Below the pieces are notes generated by a model that made no database searches, was not told the origin of the DNA, and saw only the letters and a program-made list of their open reading frames with translations. A DNA stretch of 64,000 bases from the NCBI GenBank assembly GCA_025174535.1, contig JALBUN010000009.1:372001-436000 (forward strand), given 5' to 3'. The stretch's first letter is position 1. Every line of letters starts with the position of its first letter. Positions 11,536 to 23,359 of this stretch are shown in pieces. The position numbers and the translations under genes are program-made. This DNA comes from Cantharellus purpuraceus (taxonomy: Eukaryota; Basidiomycota; Agaricomycetes; Cantharellales; Hydnaceae).

Positions 11536-12540
11536 ACACTGAACATAATCTATCCATGTTGTCATCAACCGCATCATTCGCGCTAGTGCATCATGCTGTC
11601 TTTTACCTTGCATGCCTTTTTGGCAAGCTAGGTCGCTTCACTGCAGAGAAGGGAGTTTATAACAGAAGCATAGATAACATGGGTGAACATCTGGTCGATG
11701 GCAACCTTCCGATCCTTTCCTAGAACGCAAACTCAACAGCATTCCTGGTGATGCGTTCGTGTTTTAATATTAGTTATGCAGAGAAATGTCATGGAGGCTT
11801 CGCAAGTGATATATGATGAAAGCGAGAAACGTGATGACGGAACATGTGAAAGTAAAGATAAACAGGCTGACTTCTGAAAGCTCTGGACGGAAGACCAAGA
11901 GGTCAAACCCAGAGGAGAAATAGGGGCAGAAAAGGCATGGGGTCAAGTGGTGTCAGCAACGTTTAGCAAGGGTGAGAAGAACATGTCGCATGTCCTAATC
12001 ATGCAGCACAATTAACTAAAAATATTCTCCACAGGCCAGAAGCAGCCTGAAACTGTGGCTGTCAGTTATGTCTTAATTCTGGCGCCTTGGAATGGAATTG
12101 ACCCACCACGTATATCCTTTGTGTAGCTATAGTTACCATGGGCTAGCTGTCGCTGGAAGACCTTCCCACAATAGCAACTCGACGAGGCAAAGCTGCTTTG
12201 ACCTTCTAGACCAGCAACGTGCCGTGCATTATGGGTCAAGTGACCCTGAAGAAGTTGAGGTCATTATAAACTGGAACAACGCACAGTGTGCCAGCGATAG
12301 AGCCTGAAGTGTTGATTCAGGAAGGAGGAGAAAAAATTGTAAGACAAGGGCCCTCACTAAATTGTTGTTCCAGCTGCAGGACGTCTAGCTGCCGGACTTC
12401 TGGGGAGAAAGGAGAGGAGAGGGGGATTAGAAGGGACAGGGGAGGAACAGGAGCATATAGGAGGCTCAGGAGATTTGGAGGGGCGAAGGGGGTAAAGGAG
12501 GACAGTTGCAGGAATGGAATAGGGAACAGGAGAAGCCCCT
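11536..12540. other. Gene-poor spacer
   Basis: No open frame with recognisable protein was found. The longest (12288-12644, plus) is rich in Ser, Arg and Gly with CSSC and SCRTS motifs and ends in a CATCAT low-complexity tract. Its complementary frame is equally open, so neither is credible without other evidence. Confidence 0.35.
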
Positions 12541-15500
12541 GTGAGTTCCAGAACTTCCTGGACATTATTTCTCCTTTATTTTCATCATTTCATCATCATG
12601 GACACTTCCCCCCATCATCATCTCATCATCCATCCCATCATTGACTCAGGACATTCACAAATGACTTCATTCATTGATAGGACTTAGTATCATATATAAA
12701 TCACATCTGTAATGCACTTGAAAAGACAGAGTAATTATCTCTCACATATTCTGTCTGTGTGTCTGGATCTATTCGTATCTGGAATATCTCCAGAACAAAC
12801 GAATATTTCTATTAGCTTTTGCATATTCTATTAGAATATTTCATATCCCACTCGACCTCGAATTACGAAGCCATATAATCACTGGCTACTTTTTTATTAA
12901 GCATTTACTTCAAATCAAATCACCTACTCCTGCTACCTGCTGAATTAGCTTGTATCCAGATGAGGACTTATCCAAATCACTCCAAACTTCACACAAAGAT
13001 ACTATTCAAGCCTGTCTCTCACACGACTGTGCATACATTGTGTTCCCACCACTGCTCCATTTTCTATTCGAAATCCACTCATCACTACACCCCAGCAAGG
13101 CAATTATTCACATTATTTAAATAACATAAATGGGATGGCAGGTCCGTCTTGATGCAACATAGTGTTCCTATTCATAGGTCGCTGTTCGCCCATGACTCAA
13201 TGTCAGTAAAGGAACCATATACAAATGACCAATGCCACCAAAGCAGCTCTTGCATGGTTGTAGTGTATCACTTGAGCATTTGAAGGATAATGCCCTCGTC
13301 ATTTCAGAGACTGTGGCAGTTCATCTACTGCTGGAGGGGGGATTGCTGTATGTTTCCCATCATGAACTTGAATGAATCTTCAGACCAAACTATTACAACC
13401 TGTGACAAAGGAAAGAGAGACCTGAAACGCTAGAAACCAACGCCTTTCATGGCAATTGGGAATAGAAAAGTGTACGCCTTGAATGCACAAAAGTACTGAT
13501 GAGATGTTTATCCAAAGCAATTGCAGCACCTTAGCTCACAGGACTCACAAGGCATCAGGTTTCTAAGTCTTGCGAGCGATGTTAATGTAGTGCCCATGGA
13601 AATTGATAGACACGGAAGATGCAGGCAGGATCATTTTAGAGGCAGGGTTTGACATGTCATGGTAACACTCTTGACACACTCAAATGAACCAGCATCACAC
13701 GTGGGCAAAGGTATATTGCATCTGGTAAACTTGGAATTCATCCACAGAAGGTTACTATGAGAGAAGACAGTCAAACAATTGATGAGGGTGAACTTATTGA
13801 ATTGAATCCCGAGAGCTACACTGACAATGTATATGGAATTTATTTTTTCCTTGTGTTTTCCCATTGAATCAGTCACCAATACAAGGGCAGACGTGGTGGA
13901 TTTTGCGGTTCCTTGTCCTCTGGTCGTCCGTCTGATAACACCTCTCGATACCCACCCCCATGTGCCATGAGCAAGCAAGCACCCAGAGTTGAAAGCTTGT
14001 TGGTGAAACATTACCATTTCATTGCAAACAAGTGTTGACTTCATTGTGTATGTAGAGCAGCAATTTGGAATACTATTCCTATAATTTGCTGCCCCGCAGA
14101 GTACTTGGTGTGAGGTAGGGGGCTATTGTAACGGGCAGTTTGTATCTACACTTGTAATAAATGCTTTCAGATTTCATTCACTCCAGAAAAGGCTCACACT
14201 AGAATTTAGTGCCATATACACTCATAATTCAAGTTCCTGTTGCACTGGACTTAAGGTCTGGTACACTAAATTTCAGTGCCCAAATCCAGTCACACCCCTT
14301 TCAGGGTGCACTTAACTCTAGTAGTGATCATGTCCCCAAAAGCATGTTAAAGCACTTATCCTCAGGGCTTTTGATTATAGCAAGTGCTTTGGGGGATTAA
14401 TATATGTAATCAATGCACTATTCTTTGTAGGTAAATTACATTGAGTTCAAGTTTATGGAAACTGATATGCTTTGTTAGAGTATTGCATGCAAGATCGAAG
14501 CTTCATAGCATGACAACAGAGTGACAGCTGATGAATGGAATGAAGAGATCACCCCATATGAATGGGACAATCAGAATGACACCCCTGAAGAGGAGGGATG
14601 CTGATGTATCGCTCTGATGTGATATGGATTTGACCCAATGATTGAATCCCACCAAAACATGCATATGTGGTGCATTTCTGTAATGCAAAAGGATCCTCAA
14701 TAAGCAGGGAATCATGACAGCTGCTGTTTTGGAACCCACAAAATTAAATCACCACAATTCCATGAATGAACAGCTGAGAAGAATATCAAACCCTGCTGCA
14801 GCACAACTCCAGAAATGATTTCACGTTTGTACTTTGGTTACAATCCTTTGTATTGGTCAATGCAGACTATACGCAGAAAAGTAATACATTTCTTAGCAGC
14901 AAGAAATGAATAAGACTTCCAGAGTCTAGAGTTCATGGACGCTTAGGGGTCCAGATATTCCAAAATGAGGGGAATGCACTTAGAGGCTAAAGGAAGTAGG
15001 TGGATGAATCCAACTGTCCAACCAGTGGCACTCTGAAGCGGGTAACAGCAATGTGTGAAGTAGTCTAGCAACTGCTTCACATGAGTTCAAGCTTCTAATG
15101 CTCTGCAAAGGCAGTCCACACTAGTAACTTAAACATGAGCACTAATGGCAGGACTATTGACAGACAATCTCACCCTGTAGATTTGTAGTCATGTGAGGCA
15201 GATGCTACACTCACACCCAAAGCAGGAATATCACTACTTTGAGTGCAATCAAGTACAGTTACACAACTGTAAAAGATCCTTGAACTGGCAATCAACAGTT
15301 ACTGAGATAGAGGATGACACTGTATGTCACTCTAGTCACACTGGTGTGCAGAAGATGGGTAGAAGTGGTAGAATATGTTACTATTTCAGAGGCAGAATGA
15401 CCTCCTTATATATTGTATTTACAGGAGCCGACTAATGCTTCTGGAATATTCTACCTATTAATAGATGGAAACTACTGGAAGGTTGTGGAAGGTGGAAGAA

Positions 15501-16188
15501 AGGGGTAGAATATTCCAAGCCAATCACAGGTTCTGATCACTGTGCTAACACTGATCAGGAGCTGAATAATGGTTCTGGAAAGTTCTATCTAATAATAGAA
15601 GGAAACAGCTAGAATGTTATGGAAAGGGGTAGAATATTCCAAGGCAATCACCTGATTTGATCACCCATCAGCTGATCTGATCCCTGAACTAGGCACTGAT
15701 CAGGCAAAAAGAAAGGTGTCCACCCTGTTTTCTGCACTGGTTTGGACAGCCATGGATAGCCACATGTCAGGTGATGATCTGCATGGAAAATAGTGCCCTG
15801 AGAGGCTGTGGTTGTCAAGTTAGAGAATATTTATTGATCAGAGACATCTGAGCTTGAATTCAGGCTGAATGCCTGGTCCAAAGGGGGAGAGCCAGCTGTG
15901 GGAATGTTTGTGGGCGCCTATGGGTCCACAACTGTAGCACAGCAGAAATAAATCATTCTGGGCTGAGTTCTGCATGGAATATTCCTGAAAAAAATATGGA
16001 AAAATAGAGAATATTTGAATAAGTCCATTCCAGGTATAAGCATCAAATATATGCTGATATTTAGGAATGGAAAAGAAAAGTATAGCACATTGGTGCTGCA
16101 TAAATAGGATTTGATAGGGAAAAGGTGGTTCCCATACAATTGCAGCCTGCCTCGCCTCGTCCGCCTACTTTTGGAACTGCTATTAGAC
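12541..16188. other. AT-rich, repeat-like island without clear genes
   Basis: Base composition drops visibly compared with both sides. A (TCA)n-like tract lies at 12584-12640. Short frames such as 13631-14044 (minus, 137 codons) and 15838-16199 (minus) have no motif I recognise. Several segments look like degraded transposon sequence: paired CACTA/TAGTG words near 14190-14290 and the inverted-repeat modules at 15442-15641. I cannot name an element. Confidence 0.4.
15442..15641. repeat. Two tandem inverted-repeat modules
   Basis: Module 1 (15442-15517) has perfect 14-bp ends: TGGAATATTCTACC at 15442-15455 and its reverse complement at 15504-15517. Module 2 (15575-15641) has the diverged left end TGGAAAGTTCTATC and the identical right end GGTAGAATATTCCA. 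Each is followed by a similar CAATCAC...GATCA spacer, so the repeating unit is about 133 bp. The ends contain GAA-nn-TTC, the half-site arrangement of heat-shock elements. They may be MITE remnants. Confidence 0.6.
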
Positions 16189-16257
16189 CGTGCATGCAAT
16201 TAGTGTCTGACTGTGCATGCAATTAGTGTCTGACTGTGCATGCAATTAGTGTCTGAA
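16189..16257. repeat. Three tandem copies of a 23-bp unit
   Basis: Units at 16189-16211, 16212-16234 and 16235-16257 differ only in their first and last bases. Each contains the palindromic word TGCATGCA followed by ATTAGTGTCTGA. They lie at the 3' end of the minus-strand gene ending near 16246. After a short candidate intron the gene would read into the third unit (16257 downward) and stop in the second. Confidence 0.85.
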
Positions 16258-17160
16258 TGCAACACCAATACATACGAAACTCACCACCTCCTCTTCCTCT
16301 CTTATCCTCTCCTTATCAGCTATCACCTTCTTCGCTTCAATCCATGCTGTCTTAAATTTGCCATAGACTTTTTCACAGACCTCTGGGCAAGGTGCGATCA
16401 CAGTGGAAGTGAATCCTGATGGCCACCTGAAACTACCAACCTTCAAGCTTGGCTTTAATATGGGATGGTAGTCGTGCCACGCTCCGAAACCTGGCTTTGA
16501 TGGGAACTTTTTGTCAAGAACCTTCTTGATCATATTGTACAAGAGTTCTGCATACCAATAACAGTGGTAGCGCCAAAGGCTGTAATTGTATTGATGAGCA
16601 TGTATGGTGCAGGCCAATACAGCCAGTTGTGTCATGAAGAAATATTCTCCATCAACAATGAATCTGTGGCAGACATTGTAGGATGACCAAAAGGGAGTGT
16701 GAAGAAACCTATTGCTCCCATCACGGGAGAAGTGCATATCATTGGAAGCCTCTGTGCCATTTGAAGACAAAGAATCCAACGAATGCACTGACTGGGATGA
16801 CAGGTAGGATGTGACCTTTCCCAGTGCTTGTGGTAGAGGTGCCTCGTCTTCAAGAGAAGTCAGCTCTATGCGTTCATCCTGCGTGGGTCCGCGATTCGAA
16901 TCCGAGTCAGATAGGGCATTGAAGCATCTGTCAATGACAATGACAGTTTCACGAGCGGTATTCTTCCCCGGTCTTTGACGTTCCTTGACATAAAACACTA
17001 GGAACTCATGAAACGGCCTGTCGAGTCTCTTGCACCAATGGACCTGGGTGACAAAAACATCCTCAGCACGGTATACTTGTGGCTCATCCAATGCCTCTGC
17101 TGTGGGCAAACTTTTGTAAGCCCCCCACCTTCCTGACTTGAAAAGAAGGCCGTCGTTCAT
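16246..17160 (-). CDS. Hypothetical protein, ~304 residues
   Basis: A single long open frame on the minus strand starts at ATG 17158-17160. The protein is soluble-looking, with a short acidic Ser-rich stretch around residues 105-150 and aromatic-rich text in the second half (HRFIVDGEYFFMTQLAVLA, YNYSLWRYHCYWYAELLYNM). The C-terminus is charged (IADKERIREEEE). A GTGAGT donor at about 16284 and a CAG at about 16258-16260 suggest a 3' intron, after which the frame would end inside the 23-bp repeats, so the exact C-terminus is uncertain. The text resembles the lineage-specific hypothetical families common in Agaricomycetes, but I cannot name a domain. Upstream exons are possible: an open stretch at 17299-17160 in another frame contains TPAHTHTIAFFYNLTNDW. 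Confidence 0.5.
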   Translation of the reverse strand: MNDGLLFKSGRWGAYKSLPTAEALDEPQVYRAEDVFVTQVHWCKRLDRPFHEFLVFYVKERQRPGKNTARETVIVIDRCFNALSDSDSNRGPTQDERIELTSLEDEAPLPQALGKVTSYLSSQSVHSLDSLSSNGTEASNDMHFSRDGSNRFLHTPFWSSYNVCHRFIVDGEYFFMTQLAVLACTIHAHQYNYSLWRYHCYWYAELLYNMIKKVLDKKFPSKPGFGAWHDYHPILKPSLKVGSFRWPSGFTSTVIAPCPEVCEKVYGKFKTAWIEAKKVIADKERIREEEEVVSFVCIGVAFRH

Positions 17161-17299
17161 GTTGTCCCTGGAACAGATTCATGCAAGGAGGTCCTTGCTG
17201 TATGAAGTCAAATGATAGAGAACGATACGGAAAATTCTGCCAATCATTTGTGAGGTTATAAAAGAAAGCAATGGTGTGGGTGTGTGCAGGAGTGGGCAA

Positions 17300-20200
17300 G
17301 AATCTGCACGTCCGCCAACTGATGATTGAATCCTACTGCAGGCGCACCCATAAACGCCCCCAATAGTTTAAGCCTAATCCTACTGGTCATGGGCACGCGA
17401 AACAAGGCTGGTATACGGTATGTTTGGCTATATATGGTTATTCAATTTTGCTTCAATGAAATGAGCGCCAGCTTATATTGAGTCACGGGCTTCGGCACTG
17501 GCCCAGACAAGTAGACGATCTCATTTGAAGATGCCAATAAATGCGCCCAATCATCAGGGATGCAGTGCCAAATTGCCAAAGGGATATTTTTGGAAGGCGG
17601 AAACATTTGGATGGTGTTCTTGAAGTCTTAGGGACTTGGACCGAGTTGCCATGTTCAGACATGGAGGCTGTCCCATAGGCTGCCAATCTTTGCATGTTAG
17701 GAAATTCTCAAATTGTCTCTGCCATACCTTGGCAAGGACTTCATCTGAATAGTCACTCATGCCCCATCAAATAGACACGCCCAGGGCTCACGCTAGTTAT
17801 CTCTCCATGTATCACAATTCTTCCTCCGCATGTCTTTAATGTTGCAGGCAATTTTTGTGTGCTTTTCAAACCATTTCCTGCATGAAGGACATGTGGGAAA
17901 TTTTGAACTCGCGAGATATGGATGTCATATGTGGATGATGTTTTGATGTTTTGAAATTGCTCACTCTGGATTTTTTGTCATGGATAACTAGAAACAGCCT
18001 CACTGCTTGCAACAGATGAGCTTGGATCTTCTTGCTGCCTGCTGGCAACAACGTTCCCTGACAGACCACGGTGTACACGCCCCCTAGTCCCTCCTTTCTC
18101 TTGGAACAGCATCTTAGATGCAAATTTCATATTGTTGGTCACCACCATGCAATACTGGCAAGTCTTTGCGCATTGAAATGGTACAGCTATCCGCTCTCTT
18201 CATATCGCCGGTGCCTTGCGTTCCCCAGTTCTATCATCACGTTTGGAGGACATTGCCTAGTTATTGCGTCCATCGACGACCCGTGAGCCTATCGACCCAT
18301 TCAATCTATGCAAACATGACATATCCTGCCTATGGCCTGTGAAGGCTCATCTGATCGCGATTGATAACAAAGTTGAAGAGCATCTGTGACCTTGACAGTA
18401 ACTTTGAGGAGATGATGAGCTCATCGGGATTTGATCTCGATCGTAGTATTGCGTCCACCCATATCTCCATCTTCTCCTCGCCTGCTTGAAGTCTGGCACG
18501 TCTCATTTGTAACTCAATTATGAGTATCACCAGACGTCCTCATGACTGCCTCGGACTTCAAATGTTATTACCTCTCTTGTGAACCTGTTATCGCAATCTC
18601 CCCCCTTCATGCCTCATTGTCGTGGAAGAAATAATTTACTCACCTTCTTATCCTGCACGCGGTCTAGGCTCTTTACTCCTTCAATTGCACATGTAGGTGC
18701 ATGACTCAATGGAGGTGTTCCCTCAGGGGAAATTGTTTCTATGTCATATGTCTTGGAGGTCTGGCGTGACTGACTAGGGCCATTTTTAACCTCGACTGCT
18801 TATTCAGGAAGTACACTGCAGTGACCGACTCCCAATGTGATTGTTGACAAGCCTATTAGCTTGCACATCGATGTTTACTTTTCAAGGTCAGAATATCATG
18901 TGTGAGGACATTATGTAGTTATGCCTTACAGTAGGAGGTCTGAGGCGTAGGAAAACCTGGCCCGGGGTGTGATGGCTCTTTGATGTTGTTATGTACAGTT
19001 GAACTGAAGGCCGACGTGTCTAAACCTCTCTACCTTCTTCCACCGCTTCACGTGAGCCTCTATGACAAGTTGTCAAGCCATTCCCTAAAGAATGCCACCC
19101 TAGAGTCAGCGGTAACTTTAGTGGCAGTACTCGGAGCAGCGTATGATGATCTACTAGCCTAACTCTCACAGTGAAGGGAGCGCGCTTCACGGTCATGTAT
19201 TAAAAGTGGGGGCAACGCATGACAAAGGCATGGTTCGTGTCATATCTTGGGCTTTGATTTTGATTGTAGCATCAGTGCTGGCCCAGAGGAACTGGTGGTA
19301 TGCAACAGGACCGCGACTAGTGAATACGTCTTGATGTGAGTGCGCGATCAGAATGATTGGCAGTGGCCGTGCACCCTAAACAGAAATGGCCGAAACACAT
19401 GGCGCGACCGTTTTACGGTGAAAAAAATGCATATATCATGGACCATTTGGTAGGATTGCACGAGATGACCGTGACGCGCGTGCTCTGGTGCTCGGCAAGA
19501 GTCAGACGTGACGTCCTGCCGGTGCATAAATGGGCATATCCAGTCTCCGCTTCAACCGTCAAGTGCCTTTTGCCCCCTCCCGTCAACAGATGGAGTAGAT
19601 TTTCGACACTCATAATTACTTCCAACTGACTACTGGCCCCCAACTTTCAAAGTGTCATTGTTTTAGCATAATGATACCAACTCTACATCATTTCAAGACC
19701 ATCGTTGGATTTAGAAATACTACGTCCTACTCTCTTCTCTTCTCCATATGCACTTGTGTGTACAGAGGCTCTGACATTGACTCGAGAGTCTCTGAAGTAA
19801 TTTATGGTGCAATATTCACTTTTAGTCCGTCTCTTAATTCTGTCGAGTAGGTCAACCCCGTACCTTCTACGATTGATATCAGACTATACATGTCTTCCGA
19901 ATTGATTTCAACTAAACCTATGGGTTGCTGCTCGTCTAACATGGTTGACTCTTCAAATAATATTACGCATTGTGCACTAGTAGGTAGTAAGCCAAGCGGA
20001 GCTTGGCTCAATTACGCTTTGCTTCACTGTCTGAGTACCTCGGTGCAAGTTTCCCACCGAGCCCACCGTCACTAGTTCAGCTCACTCCCCGACCGCGACC
20101 GTAAGATTGCTAGCGTAGCGGTCCGAACCGTGATCTACCTCAAAGGAGGCAGTGCATCTAAGACTTATGGCGAAGGCAGCAAGCATAATCATGCTTATCA

Positions 20201-20590
20201 ATTCAGCTGCTTTCTCACATCGAATCTTGGCTTCTATGCAAACTGTCCGATCATGTAAGGCCAGGAGAAAATGCTACAGATCGTTCAAGGGCTCTGAAAA
20301 CGCAGTGCAACGGCTATGAACGCCTCTATTGTACATACGTCACACCATCTAGGATATTACTTGCGGGAGCTAGAGAGGGAGTACATGGCGCCCACAAGTA
20401 TCCATAACAAGTGATCATCACCCCACGTCCTCTCAGCACACTCTACCGGTAGAGTGAGACAGGTCACCTACCACTTATCATACGCTGGGAGACCAAGACA
20501 GGCATTATTATCCCATGACTGACCATGTTTCTCGTGGTGCAGCGTTTTGTTTAAAGAACGACACAAGACCTTGAAGTTACAGCAACATTC
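17300..20590. other. Gene-poor spacer
   Basis: Only scattered short frames (60-90 codons) are present. The minus-strand pieces at 17760-17480 (SDEVLAKVWQRQFENFL) and 18123-17866 might be remnants of a gene of the same lineage-specific kind as its neighbour, but they do not connect convincingly. I see nothing else supportable. Confidence 0.35.
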
Positions 20591-20592
20591 AC

Positions 20593-20855
20593 TTAGTCGT
20601 CTCCGAGTTGCTGCGTAAGCCCTTTTTCGGCACAGGGCTGTCGTTTCGTGATATAAAGGTGCTGCATGCACCGGCGGTCATCGCGGAGAGGATGTGGAGC
20701 GACCACGGGTGATCGCGGATGGTGGGCTGATATCCCTTGGGGTGGGCGGCGGGGTAGATGCTGTGACGGGGCTGCGTGCTGCCGAGGGGTGTCTCGCCAA
20801 ACCTGGTTTTTATTCCGCCGTACACTGCAAAACACAACACAGCACCTAACATATT
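20593..20855 (-). pseudogene. Fragment of a mitochondrial carrier gene
   Basis: The minus strand reads VYGGIKTRFGETPLGS, then HPKGYQPTIRDHPWSLHILS, then AMTAGACST, with strongly biased C/G third positions. This matches the middle of fungal mitochondrial carriers of the folate/FAD/pyrimidine-nucleotide type, where a charged loop after a membrane helix is followed by an AGA helix start. A GTAAG...TTTTGCAG intron seems to lie just upstream (about 20833-20870). Upstream and downstream carrier sequence, including every signature PxDxxK motif, is missing, so this is a truncated duplicate. The possible intron argues against a retrocopy. Confidence 0.45.
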
Positions 20856-21507
20856 TCTTACAACAGCAATGGCCTCTAAGACATATCCTACACGTCAACT
20901 GAGGTCGCAATGGACCCTCTTACAGCCATCCGCGGCAACTTGGAGCCAATTTCGTAAGCGGATTACGAAAGACATAAACGCGCGACAGCGGAGGGTGCTG
21001 AGTACTTTGTATTACCGCCGCCACATTGCACGTTCCTCAAGCGGATGTCAAGAATGTACAAGGATGTGGACTAATTTAGTGGACAATGTATAGAAGTGTG
21101 AAGGCAACTATACCCAATCATCCATCTCACTCCCCACAGCCATTTTAGTCAATGTGTTGCCTATGTCTGCCCAATATCGAATTCACCATTCTAAATACCA
21201 TGGACTATTTCACACAACCTCCCATTTTATACATTTACACCGACACTTGGCAGCATCTACCATTTGTGCTAGCTAGAGCCCGGGCGTCACGCTGTCTTTC
21301 TAGAACTACACTGCACGTATTATTTTATAGTAAGCAGAAGCGCCTTGGCACAAAATCTCTCGCTCTCATAAATCAGCTGGCACCACGGCTTGTCGGGATG
21401 CCGCTGCCTCGTGCATCATGTTTTGGTGCCATGAACAAGGACACATTATAAACACACAGAGATGAGCCAAGGCCACTGTGTCTCCCGGTCATCTAAACCC
21501 CACTGAT

Positions 21508-22530
21508 GGATACACACACTTCACACTGACGCGGAGCTCGCACATTTGTTGCGTCTTATACGGGACGTGAAGGCTTCAGGGCGTAGTCCAGAACGATGTG
21601 AGGCTTTGGAAGAGATGGTAAACGCGGTCGGGAGAGCCTTGAAAAACGCAAGAGCGGGGATCGAAGACGGACTGAAACGCGAGGAGGGAGTGCGGGAATC
21701 CGTCAATGCATGTATCATTGTAGTACGCATTGCGGCTTCCATGAGAGTTTTTCATCAATTACGGTTGTAATGACAGAAGTGTTTATCTAGGCCTCATTCA
21801 TTGCTGGTGTACAAGCGCAGATAATCTCATTCACTCACCAGTCGAACAACACTCGTCTCCAGATTGCTGCGAATGTATTTGCATTCGTTGGTATGACGCT
21901 CGATGTTATTGGAGCTTCCAGTGGCGTCATTTGTGTCCTTCTCTTGCGACGGTCCATCGAGCGTTCCAGGTCACTGCTTATGCACTTTAACGAGATTCGC
22001 CGACGTATCTACGCAAATACAGAGAGCATATGCACTAGTCCTGACTTGGACACCGACAGAATCATGGGAGAAATGCGTTCGCTGTGGCATTTTTGCAACA
22101 AGGCCCAGGAGCTTGCTGCTCCAGATGCATTTCAATTGTTGTTTCAATTATTGAAGACGCTTCACTCTATACACCCGTTCTTTTCTTTTCCCATTGCCTT
22201 TATTGAGATCAATAATGGCCTACCTGGATTTTCCCTTATCCCCCTCATTACAATCGCTAATGGCACGCTATGCCTCCTGGTTTCGGTGCTTGCGTTTGCG
22301 GCCACTTCGCAGCTTCGAGGTGTCTGGGTGTCATGTCTTGCTATTACGGGAACCGCATTATTTCTGTTCCTCATTCTCAGGGTCCTACATATACCCGGTA
22401 AGCTGATCCTCATTGCTAGATTCGGATAGCGCCAGTGGTTTATTCTCTCCTCGTGACTCCAGGCAGACAACGAGAAGCCGAATACAAAGAACTTGAGAAG
22501 GGTCTAAGGGAGGCATTACGCAGAAACTGA
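21508..22530 (+). CDS. Multi-pass membrane protein, 3 exons seen (5' end unresolved)
   Basis: Exons are up to 21719, 21791-22397 and 22463-22530. Frame is kept exactly across both introns (GTAGTA...CTAG and GTAAGC...CCAG). The first visible exon encodes an amphipathic helix region (SPERCEALEEMVNAVGRAL). Exon 2 begins ASFIAGVQAQIISFT and has four hydrophobic segments: FAFVGMTLDVIGASSGVI, a stretch near HPFFSFPIAFI, GTLCLLVSVLAFAA, and LAITGTALFLFLIL. The last exon is charged (REAEYKELEKGLREALRRN). This architecture is familiar from uncharacterised Agaricomycete membrane proteins; no enzymatic motif is visible. The open frame at the 5' end has no ATG before Met at 21616, so a short upstream exon is likely. 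Function unknown. Confidence 0.65.
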
Positions 22531-22729
22531 GGTAAGTTTTTTTTTCATAACCCGTGTCATAATTACTGTCGTGATCCTGTACTGATGCTTGTCATTAAGG
22601 GAGGTTGAATGGTATATGGGAGTATGAACCAAGCTGTTTACGGAATATGATATAGTAATGAGAAATGTATTGAGTTTTGGATCTACATTTATAGGCATTT
22701 ACTTTCTTTCATAAAGGAGAATACATGCT

Positions 22730-23056
22730 TTACAACTTGAAGTCTTTAGAAAGGTTACTCCTTATGACATCGACAATCTCGTCCATGTGTTGGGTGAAGT
22801 TACCGACAAGACCTACACATAGGTTGATGTCGCTCCCCCATACAACTCGTGTTGTCTGCTTGAGGGTTGGAACGTCGTAAGAGCTCCTGCAATGAGTGTC
22901 CTGCTCAACTTCGCGGCTCAGTCTTCTTCTAGTAATAACAAAGGTCATCCAGTACAAATCCAAGAAAGCGATACACTTGGACTTTACAAATGTAGTCTTC
23001 GTGCGGTTCCGTGATGTCAAAGAGCACTCTAGGTCTGGAGCACCCTTGTTCAGCAA
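22730..23056 (-). CDS. Unrecognised ORF, 108 codons
   Basis: The frame reads sensibly in places (TTFVKSKCIAFLDLYWMTF, LVGNFTQHMDEIVDVIRSNL), with an amphipathic C-terminal helix. There is no start context, splice evidence or family that I recognise. It could be the 3' exon of a decayed gene or a chance frame. Confidence 0.2.
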   Translation of the reverse strand: MLNKGAPDLECSLTSRNRTKTTFVKSKCIAFLDLYWMTFVITRRRLSREVEQDTHCRSSYDVPTLKQTTRVVWGSDINLCVGLVGNFTQHMDEIVDVIRSNLSKDFKL

Positions 23057-23359
23057 TCTAGAAATGCTCCTTAGGACCGCAGATTTAGTTCTTTGAATAT
23101 AAAGTAGCTTTCCCCATGTTAAATTTCCCTGTAACTGATTTGAAAAATACTTGTGAGAACCTGTCGTACATCCTTCTCGTGGATGTCACATGCTATAATA
23201 TTAGACTCGTACTTCGGTTACTTGTGCTCCTTACATGGCTCGTTTGTAATTAGAGAACGCGGCGCGGCGCCAGACGGTTTTTGCCAGTCGTCTGGAGCAA
23301 CATCAGGTTCTGGAAAGTGAACTATATTTAGACCTCGGTGTCAGCCCGCCACCTCACAT

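Noticed and set aside
12288..12644. Plus ORF with CSSCRTSSCRTSG
   Set aside because: The complementary frame is equally open and the sequence runs into a TCA-rich tract. No support for translation.
16189..16257. Short tandem units considered as a CRISPR array
   Set aside because: Units are contiguous 23-mers without spacers, in a eukaryotic genome.
20666..21093. Plus-strand ORFs over the carrier fragment
   Set aside because: The minus strand shows the recognisable protein and the codon bias. The plus frames are its shadows.
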